This document shows, one piece after another, positions 36,205-43,725 of a stretch of 64,000 nucleotides of DNA. This stretch comes from Jonesia quinghaiensis DSM 15701 (GTDB lineage: Bacteria; Actinomycetota; Actinomycetes; Actinomycetales; Cellulomonadaceae). The stretch is taken from contig NZ_AUHN01000009.1 in assembly GCF_000423205.1 (NCBI RefSeq), forward strand, positions 248,001 to 312,000, written 5' to 3'. A program made the translations under genes and the position numbers. Under the pieces are notes generated by a model. It was not told where the DNA came from. It did not search any database and worked only from the letters and a program-made list of their open reading frames with translations. The number at the start of each line of letters is the position of its first letter. Position 1 is the first letter of the stretch.

Positions 36205-36588
36205 ATGCCTCACGCCGAGTCGCAGGAAAGCTACGTCGAACTCTCTGAAACTGAACTTCAGGAAACTCGACGACGCCTGCGTACAGAACTCGCGACTATC
36301 GCGCATTGGCGCCGGCTCATCCGCGCCAGAATTGACTTAACAATCGCTCAAGCGACCCCGCCCCCTCAGTTGGGCGGGTACCTCCAAGAGTTTCTGTCAA
36401 TTTCACCAACGATGAACTCCCAGCTTCAGGACGTGTCCGCACAGGTTCTCACCGCCCATACCCTGTACTCTGTCACTGACCTACCCGACCTCAAACGGAG
36501 CGAACTCGCACTCACCACGTATGAGAAGGACGTGCGAACCGCTCTCATGGCCGTCACAGACGAGCTTGTCGCCCGTCAAAGCGCATAA
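36205..36588 (+). CDS. RsiG-like coiled-coil protein, possible anti-sigma factor
   Basis: A 127-residue helical protein. ATG 36205 has GGGAG 5 bases upstream; the longer open frame runs back into the nth promoter. Residues ~10-45 read LSETELQETRRRL-RTELATIAHWRRLIRARIDLTIA (split here), which resembles the helical hairpin of RsiG, the c-di-GMP-responsive anti-sigma factor of WhiG in Streptomyces. The RsiG signature E-x3-S-x2-R-x3-Q-x3-D is only partly kept: the Arg and Asp fit, the Glu, Ser and Gln positions do not. It may therefore bind a partner without c-di-GMP. It lies directly upstream of crp. Family call is moderate; function is inference. Confidence 0.55.
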   Translation: MPHAESQESYVELSETELQETRRRLRTELATIAHWRRLIRARIDLTIAQATPPPQLGGYLQEFLSISPTMNSQLQDVSAQVLTAHTLYSVTDLPDLKRSELALTTYEKDVRTALMAVTDELVARQSA

Positions 36589-36725
36589 CGTCGCGTATAA
36601 CGGGTATGATCGCTGGGCTGCGCGCCACAACCTGACGGTTTGGCCAAAACGCGGTACCGTGAAACTGCACGCCTAGTGCACACTGTTTGAGGAATAACGA
36701 ATTTCTCATGTGAAGGAAGTGTCCC

Positions 36726-37406
36726 GTGGAAAACGAAAACGTCGTCCTCTCTGCGCCCCTGTTCGCCACCATGGAGGACAGCGACCGGCGCGCCCTGCTC
36801 GCGTCCATGACCAAGGTGGAACTCAACCGGGGTGAAGTACTGTTCGACGAGGGGGAGAACGGCGATCGCCTCTACATCATCGAAGAGGGCAAGATTAAGC
36901 TTGGCTCCTCCTCAGGTGATGGGCGTGAGAACCTCCTCGCGATCCTTGGCCCAAGCGAAATGTTTGGTGAACTCTCACTCTTTGACCCAGGGCCACGCTC
37001 CCTGGGTGCTAGCGCTGTCTCAGATTCAGTGTTGTACGAACTTGAGCACTCAGCACTAGTAGCCGCTATTGCAGACAACCCAGGTCTCGCCAGCCACTTG
37101 CTGACTGCGCTTGCCCGTCGCTTGCGCCGTACCAACGAAGCCCTCGCTGACCTCGTCTTCTCAGACGTTCCAGGCCGCGTTGCCAAGGCACTCCTTGACC
37201 TTTCCACTCGCTTTGGCGAACGGGTTGATGAGGGAGTGCGAGTTGCCCACGACCTCACCCAAGAAGAGCTCGCCCAGTTGGTTGGCGCTTCGCGTGAAAC
37301 AGTGAACAAGGCGCTTGCTGACTTTGCTGGCCGCGGTTGGGTGCGCCGCGAAGGCCGCGCCGTTGTCCTACTGGACATCGACCGGTTGGAACGCCGCGCA
37401 CGCTAG
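36726..37406 (+). CDS. crp: Crp/GlxR-type cAMP-responsive regulator
   Basis: A 226-residue Crp/Fnr-family global regulator. The cyclic-nucleotide domain (residues ~8-120) includes GELSLFDPGPRSLGASA around the phosphate-binding cassette, a dimerisation helix follows, and the C-terminal winged helix has LTQEELAQLVGASRETVNKALADF. It is the GlxR/Cmr-type protein of actinobacteria that controls carbon metabolism. GTG start with AAGGAAG about 6 bases upstream. Ends at a strong bidirectional terminator. Confidence 0.95.
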   Translation: MENENVVLSAPLFATMEDSDRRALLASMTKVELNRGEVLFDEGENGDRLYIIEEGKIKLGSSSGDGRENLLAILGPSEMFGELSLFDPGPRSLGASAVSDSVLYELEHSALVAAIADNPGLASHLLTALARRLRRTNEALADLVFSDVPGRVAKALLDLSTRFGERVDEGVRVAHDLTQEELAQLVGASRETVNKALADFAGRGWVRREGRAVVLLDIDRLERRAR

Positions 37407-37430
37407 TACGCGCGGAGAACAACAAGAGTA

Positions 37431-37474
37431 AAAGCAATGCCGTGACAACCTTGTGGTTGTCACGGCATTGCTTT
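37431..37474. terminator. Bidirectional terminator between crp and ridA
   Basis: A perfect 20-bp stem (AAAGCAATGCCGTGACAACC with its complement) and a 4-base loop TTGT. Terminal A/T triplets serve both convergent genes. Confidence 0.9.
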
Positions 37475-37493
37475 GTCTAGATGGAAAGCACAC

Positions 37494-37973
37494 CTATGCG
37501 GTGGCGGCCAACTCCACGATGATCTCAACTTCAACTGGTGAATCGAGAGGAAGCACAGCTACGCCGACGGCGGAGCGTGCGTGAATACCGCGGTCACCAA
37601 AGATCTCTGACAACACGGTGCTTGCACCGTTGATGACGCCAGGCTGACCCGTGAAATCTGGCGCGCTGGCCACAAACCCAACAACCTTGATGACGCGTTC
37701 AACGGCATCGAGATCACCGATAAGTGCTTGCAGCGCCGCTACTGCGTTGAGCACTGCAGTCCTTGCGAGGTCTGTGGCGTGGTGAGGACTGACCAGCCCA
37801 TCCCCGTCACCCACCTTGCCGGTCTGGGGTAATTTCCCCTCAATGAAGGGCAGTTGCCCGGAGGTCCACACCTGCGAACCAGTACGGACAGCAGGTACAT
37901 AGGATGCCACTGGTGCAGCAACCTGAGGCAAGGTAATTCCTAAATCAGCGAGCCGGGATTCCACTCGCCCCAT
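37494..37973 (-). CDS. RidA/YjgF-family protein
   Basis: A 159-residue Rid-family protein, related to the deaminases that clear reactive enamine/imine intermediates. Patterns: GSQVWTSGQLPF, TAVLNAVAALQALIGDLDAVERVIKVVGFV, and DRGIHARSAVGVAVLPLDSPVEVEII, which includes the Arg expected to bind the carboxylate. The ATG overlaps the DUF4177 stop as TGATG, so translation is probably coupled. Counterpart of mycobacterial Rv3678c. Confidence 0.88.
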   Translation of the reverse strand: MGRVESRLADLGITLPQVAAPVASYVPAVRTGSQVWTSGQLPFIEGKLPQTGKVGDGDGLVSPHHATDLARTAVLNAVAALQALIGDLDAVERVIKVVGFVASAPDFTGQPGVINGASTVLSEIFGDRGIHARSAVGVAVLPLDSPVEVEIIVELAATA

Positions 37974-38137
37974 CAGGAATCTGCCAAAGGACGCTTCATA
38001 TAAGCAACGAGCCCGTTGCCATCTGGGCCGGTCACCACCTGCACAAGCTCCCAACCTTCTGATCCCCAGTTATCGAGGATCTGCTTTGTTGCATGAATGA
38101 TCAACGGAACGGTCACGTATTCCCACTTTTGAGCCAT
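37973..38137 (-). CDS. DUF4177 small protein
   Basis: A 54-residue protein of the DUF4177 type: MAQKWEYVTVPLI start, then WGSEGWELVQV and a hydrophobic end. It shares one base with the ridA start (TGATG). Both an AGGA 7 bases upstream and a TAGGAT hexamer 6 bases upstream are present. The same small gene accompanies ridA in mycobacteria. Confidence 0.8.
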   Translation of the reverse strand: MAQKWEYVTVPLIIHATKQILDNWGSEGWELVQVVTGPDGNGLVAYMKRPLADS

Positions 38138-38143
38138 ACACTG

Positions 38144-38149
38144 ATCCTA
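38144..38149 (-). promoter_or_regulatory. Putative -10 element before DUF4177-ridA
   Basis: TAGGAT ends 6 bases before the ATG. It overlaps a possible Shine-Dalgarno (AGGA), so leaderless and leadered starts cannot be separated by eye. Confidence 0.35.
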
Positions 38150-38216
38150 ACTGTGCTGTTACCAAACCCGCACATACTTTCGCGGAAACGAGCCACTACA
38201 ACCCTGTCAATTCACG

Positions 38217-38222
38217 TAGGGT
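38217..38222 (+). promoter_or_regulatory. Putative -10 element before the class A PBP gene
   Basis: TAGGGT ends 6 bases before the ATG at 38229. AGGG could instead serve as Shine-Dalgarno with 7-base spacing. Confidence 0.35.
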
Positions 38223-38228
38223 ATACGT

Positions 38229-40550
38229 ATGCCGAACTCTGCTCGTGACGACCAATCCACCGAACAGACACCGTTTTCCTCCTCATCCACAATCAAGAAC
38301 ACTAAGCCCGTGAATCCTTTCCAGGTCGCTGGGCTCATCACCATGTTCCTTGGGTTGTCTGTGATTGGTGGGGTGCTGACAGCGGGTCTGATAGTTCCAT
38401 TTGCTGCCGGGGCCAGTACTGCCACCGAGACAGCTGCGGAGACGTTCTATGAACTCCCGACAGAACTTGAGATTGACGAACCGTCACAGGCATCAAAGAT
38501 TTATGCGCGTGACGGGAAAACTGTCCTGGCAACGTACTACTCCGAGTACCGCCTCGTTGTGCCGTTGGACGACATTTCCGAGCACATGCAAAACGCTGTT
38601 ATCGCCACTGAAGACCAACGCTTCTGGTCACACGGCGGTGTCGATGTTCGAGGTGTCCTGCGTGCAGCACGCACCAACGCGCAAGGTGGCCAAGCCGGTG
38701 GATCAACTCTGACTCAGCAGTACGTGAAGAACGTACTCATCCACAAGGCCAGCAAAGAGGGCGACATCCTCGCCGTGGAAGAGGCCCGCGAAGGAACCAT
38801 TGACCGTAAGCTCCGTGAAGCGAAGCTCGCGATCAACCTTGAGAAGACGATGCCCAAGGAAGAAATCCTTGAGAACTACCTCAACCTCGCGCAGTTCGGT
38901 TCCAAGGTGTACGGAGTTGAAACCGCATCCAACTACTACTTCGACAAGAGCGCGAAAGACCTCACCGTCGTTGAAGCAGCAACGATCGCTGGTGTTACAC
39001 AGCTTCCCTCAACATGGGACCCCTCACTCAACCCTGACGAATCGCAGCGTCGCCGCAACATCGTACTGGGCTTGATGTACCAACAGGGTTACATCACTCA
39101 AGACGAATACGACGAAGCAATCGGCACACCGCTTGAAGACACACTTGACGTTCAACCACTGCACAACGGTTGTGAAGGAGCGGGATACAACGGGTTCTTC
39201 TGTGACTACGTCACAAAATCCATCATTCAGGACCCTGCACTGGGCGAAACCGAAGACGAGCGCACCGCCAAGCTCTACCGCGGTGGCCTCAACATCATCA
39301 CCACACTGGATCCCAAGAAGCAAAAGGCTGCCTACCGCACTGTTCGCGACGGCATGCCTCGCGACAACGCTTACGGATTCGCCAGTGCCATCACCAGCGT
39401 TGAACCAGGCACCGGTGAAATTCTTGCAATGGCCCAAAACCGCAGGTATGTCCCGAACGCCACCAAATCAAAAACTGCAACTTCGGTGAACTACTCCGCA
39501 GGTTCTGACATGGGCGGGTCTAACGGATTCCAAGTTGGGTCGACCTTTAAAGCATTCGCCCTAGCAGAATGGTTCAAAGAAGGTCACACCTTGCGCGAAT
39601 CCGTCAACGCAGACCGCAAAAACTGGGTATCAAACCAGTTCAAGGCATCGTGCGTAGCCATGGGTACTGACACGTGGCACCCCAACAACGCTGACGGTCG
39701 TGCAGCAGGACGCATCTCCGTCCAGCAAGCAACTGCTCTATCAGTCAACACCGCATTCGCTTACATGATGTCTGAAATGGACCTCTGTGCAGTAGCTGAC
39801 ACCGCGTACGACATTGGCTTCCGCCCCACCCACCCCAGCGCTAACGGTGAAGTGAAAGTCTTCCCATCCATGGTTCTGGGTATCCAGGAGTCTTCCCCTC
39901 TTGATATGTCTGCCGCATACGCAACCTTCGCCTCAGGGGGAACCTACTGTGCCCCCATGGCAGTCACTAAAGTGACAGACGCCAACGGCGAGGAACTACC
40001 TATCGAAGGCAAAAACTGCCGTCAGACACTGAACACTGACGTAGCCAACGCGATGAACTACGCACTGGGTAAGGTCATGCAACCTGGCGGAGGCGCTGCC
40101 GCGTCTGCTCTCTCCGGCGGTCGCCCCTCTGCTGGCAAAACCGGTACAACAAACGACAACGGTAGTGCTTGGTTCATTGGCTACACCCCTGATCTGTCCA
40201 CAGCAATCTGGATGGGCAACCCAGACAACCAGAAGATCAAAATGGTGAACGTAACCATCAACGGTCGTTTCATTCCTCGTGTGTACGGCTCCACATTGGC
40301 TGCTCCAATGTGGAAGAAGTACATGGATGAAGCCCTCGAAGGTGAACCAAACGCCACCTTCAACACCATCTCACCGTCAATGCTTGGACAGGTGGAACGC
40401 CCCGTAGTAACCGAACGGCCATCCTCTGACTCGTCGAATGACAATGGTGGCGACAACTCATCGGGTAACAGCGACCGCGGCAACAGCGGAAACAACAACT
40501 CCGATGGTGGCGGTCGTGGAAACAGCGACGACAGTGGAGACGACGACTAA
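38229..40550 (+). CDS. Class A penicillin-binding protein (PonA2-like)
   Basis: A 773-residue bifunctional peptidoglycan synthase. Cytoplasmic tail of ~30 residues, one membrane anchor (about 31-58), glycosyltransferase domain with EDQRFWSHGGVD and GGSTLTQQYVKN, and transpeptidase domain with the nucleophile motif GSTFKAFAL, SVNTAF (SxN) and KTGTTND. The last ~50 residues are a Ser/Asn/Gly/Asp-rich low-complexity tail. No PASTA domain is seen. In mycobacteria ponA2 occupies the same position next to a metallophosphoesterase. The next gene starts 2 bases after its stop. Confidence 0.94.
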   Translation: MPNSARDDQSTEQTPFSSSSTIKNTKPVNPFQVAGLITMFLGLSVIGGVLTAGLIVPFAAGASTATETAAETFYELPTELEIDEPSQASKIYARDGKTVLATYYSEYRLVVPLDDISEHMQNAVIATEDQRFWSHGGVDVRGVLRAARTNAQGGQAGGSTLTQQYVKNVLIHKASKEGDILAVEEAREGTIDRKLREAKLAINLEKTMPKEEILENYLNLAQFGSKVYGVETASNYYFDKSAKDLTVVEAATIAGVTQLPSTWDPSLNPDESQRRRNIVLGLMYQQGYITQDEYDEAIGTPLEDTLDVQPLHNGCEGAGYNGFFCDYVTKSIIQDPALGETEDERTAKLYRGGLNIITTLDPKKQKAAYRTVRDGMPRDNAYGFASAITSVEPGTGEILAMAQNRRYVPNATKSKTATSVNYSAGSDMGGSNGFQVGSTFKAFALAEWFKEGHTLRESVNADRKNWVSNQFKASCVAMGTDTWHPNNADGRAAGRISVQQATALSVNTAFAYMMSEMDLCAVADTAYDIGFRPTHPSANGEVKVFPSMVLGIQESSPLDMSAAYATFASGGTYCAPMAVTKVTDANGEELPIEGKNCRQTLNTDVANAMNYALGKVMQPGGGAAASALSGGRPSAGKTGTTNDNGSAWFIGYTPDLSTAIWMGNPDNQKIKMVNVTINGRFIPRVYGSTLAAPMWKKYMDEALEGEPNATFNTISPSMLGQVERPVVTERPSSDSSNDNGGDNSSGNSDRGNSGNNNSDGGGRGNSDDSGDDD

Positions 40551-40552
40551 CA

Positions 40553-41503
40553 GTGACCACATCTCACCGCCCCCTGCACCGTGGTCGCACCGTGATGCAG
40601 GGGGTTGCTGCACTGGGTGCCGCTGGCCTTGCCGTACTCGCTTATGCTCGCATCGAAGCGGAGATGTTCACGGTTCGCCGGTTCACACTCCCTGTCCTGC
40701 CTGCAGGTTCCCAGCCTGTGCGGGTGCTGCACATCTCTGATCTCCACATGACACCAGGGCAAACGCGCAAAACACGCTGGGTTCAACAACTAGCGTCACT
40801 TGAACCTGACCTGGTGATAGACACTGGGGACAATATGGCCCACCGCCATGCGATGCCTGTGGTCCTTGACGCGCTTGACCCGCTTATGGATATTCCCGGG
40901 GTATTCGTCATGGGTTCGAATGATTATTTTGCACCCCGTATGAAGAACCCGGCCCGCTACTTACTCTCCGACCCTGCGAAACGTTACGTTCCCCCCGCTG
41001 ACCGGCTACCCGCCGATCAACTTGGCAGCGCCATGGCAAGCAGGGGGTGGCTTGACCTCACTAACACCAGGGCGCACCTAGAGATCAACGATGTGCAGAT
41101 CGAGTTTGTTGGTGTTGATGACCCGCACATTAATCGCGACCGCTACCCCACACCTGCCCCCAAAGATTCCGGGACCGTGCGATTAGGGATCACCCATGCA
41201 CCGTACCAACGCACGTTGAATGCGATGCACAGCGACCAATGTGATGCCATCATCGCCGGGCACACACATGGGGGGCAGCTATGCCTCCCTGGTTTTGGCG
41301 CTCTTGTGACGAACTGCGACCTTGACCGTGCTCGCGCAAAGGGTGTCAGCGGTTGGCCTGGGGCTCGCCCTGACCAGCCTGGCGGGCAAGATTCCGCGTG
41401 GCTTCACGTGTGCGCAGGTTTAGGCACGTCGCCCTACACACCTGTGCGGGTTGCCTGCCGTCCAGAAGCTGTACTACTCACGCTCACGGCAACAACAGCA
41501 TGA
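40553..41503 (+). CDS. Calcineurin-like metallophosphoesterase
   Basis: A 316-residue phosphoesterase with all five metal-site motifs: HISDLHMTPG, IDTGDN, MGSNDYF, a lone His in THAPYQR and AGHTHGGQ. A hydrophobic N-terminal segment (about 14-32) suggests membrane attachment with an outward-facing domain, as in the YkuE-like group. GTG start two bases after the PBP stop; the pair is an operon conserved in actinobacteria (Rv3682-Rv3683). Substrate unknown. Confidence 0.9.
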   Translation: MTTSHRPLHRGRTVMQGVAALGAAGLAVLAYARIEAEMFTVRRFTLPVLPAGSQPVRVLHISDLHMTPGQTRKTRWVQQLASLEPDLVIDTGDNMAHRHAMPVVLDALDPLMDIPGVFVMGSNDYFAPRMKNPARYLLSDPAKRYVPPADRLPADQLGSAMASRGWLDLTNTRAHLEINDVQIEFVGVDDPHINRDRYPTPAPKDSGTVRLGITHAPYQRTLNAMHSDQCDAIIAGHTHGGQLCLPGFGALVTNCDLDRARAKGVSGWPGARPDQPGGQDSAWLHVCAGLGTSPYTPVRVACRPEAVLLTLTATTA

Positions 41504-41600
41504 CCTGTTGCGCTCTTGATCACATTTGGCGTTCAGCGGTCTGAACCGCAGAAACGATCGGGTATGCTTGTACAGTTGGTTAGCCGGGAAGGCGAACTAA

Positions 41601-41675
<75 letters not shown>

Positions 41676-41680
41676 ACTGA

Positions 41681-41731
41681 AAGAAAAGCTCGGCACTCAG
41701 GTGCCGGGCTTTTCTTGTTTCCCCGACCTCT
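41681..41731. repeat. Direct repeat 1 of the tRNA-Pro(TGG) 3' flank
   Basis: A 51-bp segment containing the tRNA terminator. It recurs at 42309-42358 with one gap and about three substitutions. The two copies bracket a single frameshifted gene. Confidence 0.8.
41684..41713 (+). terminator. Terminator of tRNA-Pro(TGG)
   Basis: A 13-bp stem (AAAAGCTCGGCAC/GTGCCGGGCTTTT, one T-G pair), 4-base loop, followed by TTTT-rich sequence. Confidence 0.85.
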
Positions 41732-41817
41732 TGTACTCAACGTTCGCGCTACGCTGTAGCAATGACGGTTGACATGTTGTGGCTCCGGCCACCAAAAACG
41801 TCAAGGTGGGAGGCAAA

Positions 41818-42287
41818 GTGACCGCTCCGATTAAAGGCGCGCGCCGTGTCCTGCATGGATGGCGGGAGTATGCAGCCGATATGCTCAGACATCTGATAGC
41901 ACTCACCGTGGCCTTCACAGCCGTGTTCCTCGCCATATCCGGTGGGTCACTGTTTACCGGCTCCCTCGAGGAGTTTGTCGGTATGTTGCGTGTGATCGCT
42001 GTCATGGCGGTGGCCACCCTGTTAGGGCATGGTCTTGTCACACGCGTTCGGGGACACGTTTCGTTGATTGCATCCGGCTTTTTCACCTGGATGCCCCCCT
42101 CGTTGCGGTTCTCTCATTACCGATGCTTGGAGCGGATCGAGAGGCCTTTGTGGCGAACTTTTGGCTCTCCTTCTTGGTGGGATTACCCATCATTGCCCTG
42201 ATGACCGCCCTCAGAGCGTTTGTACCACCCTTTCAAGTCAAGACTAAGGAAGGGCGACTGCACCCTAGGATGAGTTCTGATGCTTAA
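41818..42287 (+). pseudogene. Frameshifted small membrane protein gene
   Basis: GTG at 41818 with GGGAGG 4 bases upstream begins a frame encoding two hydrophobic helices (MLRHLIALTVAFTAVFLAIS; MLRVIAVMAVATLLGHGL). At a run of six C (42094-42099) membrane-protein character passes to another frame, which continues LVAVLSLPMLGAD, FWLSFLVGLPIIALMTALRAFV and stops at 42287. One extra C would join the two into a ~157-residue four-helix protein. Without it the first frame ends at 42201 with a non-hydrophobic tail. This may be a real mutation, a sequencing error, or slippage at the C run. I do not recognise the family with certainty; a DUF2798-like protein is possible. Confidence 0.6.
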
Positions 42288-42308
42288 CATTTCGGCTCTA
42301 GGCAGATG

Positions 42309-42358
42309 AAGAAAGCTCGGCACTCAGGTGCCGGGCTTTCCTTATTTCCCCGAACTCT
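42309..42358. repeat. Direct repeat 2 of the tRNA-Pro(TGG) 3' flank
   Basis: Second copy of the terminator segment at 41681-41731, including the trailing TTTCCCCGA. No tRNA sequence precedes it. Confidence 0.8.
42312..42339 (+). terminator. Terminator copy after the frameshifted gene
   Basis: The same hairpin as the tRNA terminator (AAAGCTCGGCAC/GTGCCGGGCTTT) 25 bases after the frameshifted gene. Confidence 0.75.
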
Positions 42359-42435
42359 GATCCCTGACGTTTTTTCGCTACCAACACCCCGTATGATGAC
42401 GGCGACAAGTTGCCGCATCGCACCTCAGGGAAATC

Positions 42436-43689
42436 GTGACCACACCGCACCTGCAACGCCAGCTTGGTTTCAGCGCATCAGTGTTCCTCGGGTTAGGGTC
42501 AATGCTGGGAGCCGGGGTGTTCGTGGTATTCGGACCAGCAACAGCGGTAGCAGGGAACTTAACTTATCTGGCACTGGGTATCGCAGCCTTCATCGCCCTA
42601 TGTAACGCACTCGCCTCAGCACAACTCGCCACCCAGTACCCCACATCTGGTGGTACGTACACCTACGGGCGGCACCAGCTAGGCCCTCTGTGGGGTTACC
42701 TAGCCGGGTGGGGTTTCCTCGTTGGTAAATCAGCGAGCTGCGCCGCGATGGCCATGACATTCGCCTACTACGCCACCCCCACACTCGACCACCGCTACGG
42801 CGGTATCGCAGCAGTGATAGGCGTCGGGACCCTCAACATACGCGGCATCACACGCACCGCAACCGCCACACGCATCCTTGTTCTTGGAGTTCTCGCCATC
42901 TTGGCGGGGGTACTCATTGTGTCCATACTCGGACCCCAAGCCACAACAGTTGATAGCCAGTTAACCGATGTGTCATTCATGGATGTCCTTCAAGCGTCAG
43001 GGTTGCTGTTTTTTGCCTTCGCCGGGTACGCGCGCCTTGCCACTCTCGGAGAAGAAGTAAAACGCCCCACCTACACAATCCCGCGCGCCATCATTGTGGC
43101 ACTGGGGTGTGTGGTGTTGATTTATGGACTACTTCTTGCTGCGTCGATGCGAACACTGGGGGCAGATGTGCTGGCTCGTTCCTCAGCGCCCCTTGCCGAG
43201 GTGGTGACAACCGCTGGCGCCTCGTGGGCTGTCCCTGTTGTGAGTATTGGTGCGGCGCTGGCGTCACTAGGCGCACTCTTAGCACTGATGACAGGTATTG
43301 GGCGGACAGCATTGGCCATGGCCCGTGAGGGCGACCTGCCCCACCCACTAGCGAACGTGGGAGAACGCTTTCGGACTCCCTATGTCGCTGACCTCGTCGC
43401 GATGGCAGTGGTAGCGGCCATCATTGTTGTGTCAGATGTTCGCGGAGCCATTGGTTTCTCCGCTTTTGGCGTCCTGCTGTACTACAGCATCGCGAACCTC
43501 TCTGCGCTGCGCCAACACGGCGAACACCAGCGCTACCCACGAATATTTTTTGTCATCGGTGTAGTCGGTTGCCTCACCCTCATGGCGACCCTCCCCCAAG
43601 AATCAGTGATTGGTGGGGTAATCGTGACAGCTTGTGGCGCCCTACTGTTCGCAGGGCGCCACTGGCTTGCAACTCGTTCAAAGCGTTAA
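42436..43689 (+). CDS. APC-family amino acid permease
   Basis: A 417-residue transporter with about 12 transmembrane helices. The first helix has the APC substrate motif (GLGSMLGAGVFVVFGPA), later SGGTYTYGRHQLGPLWGYLAGW and the GEEVKRPTYTIPRAI loop typical of amino acid/polyamine permeases. Relatives of this size are cationic or neutral amino acid exchangers; the substrate is not predictable. GTG start with AGGG 6 bases upstream. Ends at a hairpin shared with the convergent CotH gene. Confidence 0.88.
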   Translation: MTTPHLQRQLGFSASVFLGLGSMLGAGVFVVFGPATAVAGNLTYLALGIAAFIALCNALASAQLATQYPTSGGTYTYGRHQLGPLWGYLAGWGFLVGKSASCAAMAMTFAYYATPTLDHRYGGIAAVIGVGTLNIRGITRTATATRILVLGVLAILAGVLIVSILGPQATTVDSQLTDVSFMDVLQASGLLFFAFAGYARLATLGEEVKRPTYTIPRAIIVALGCVVLIYGLLLAASMRTLGADVLARSSAPLAEVVTTAGASWAVPVVSIGAALASLGALLALMTGIGRTALAMAREGDLPHPLANVGERFRTPYVADLVAMAVVAAIIVVSDVRGAIGFSAFGVLLYYSIANLSALRQHGEHQRYPRIFFVIGVVGCLTLMATLPQESVIGGVIVTACGALLFAGRHWLATRSKR

Positions 43690-43703
43690 CTTAGGGGGGC
43701 AGC

Positions 43704-43725
43704 AACCACCAGTCAGGTGGTGGTT
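43704..43725. terminator. Terminator between permease and CotH genes
   Basis: An 8-bp stem (AACCACCA/TGGTGGTT) with a 6-base loop, followed by TTCTC on the plus strand, overlapping the end of the convergent CotH gene. Confidence 0.65.

Noticed and set aside
41859-42287. Treating the second-frame 142-codon stretch as an independent gene
   Set aside because: Its first ~75 codons are basic, non-membrane sequence without a start signal. Only the last ~65 codons look coding and they fit as the continuation of the first frame.
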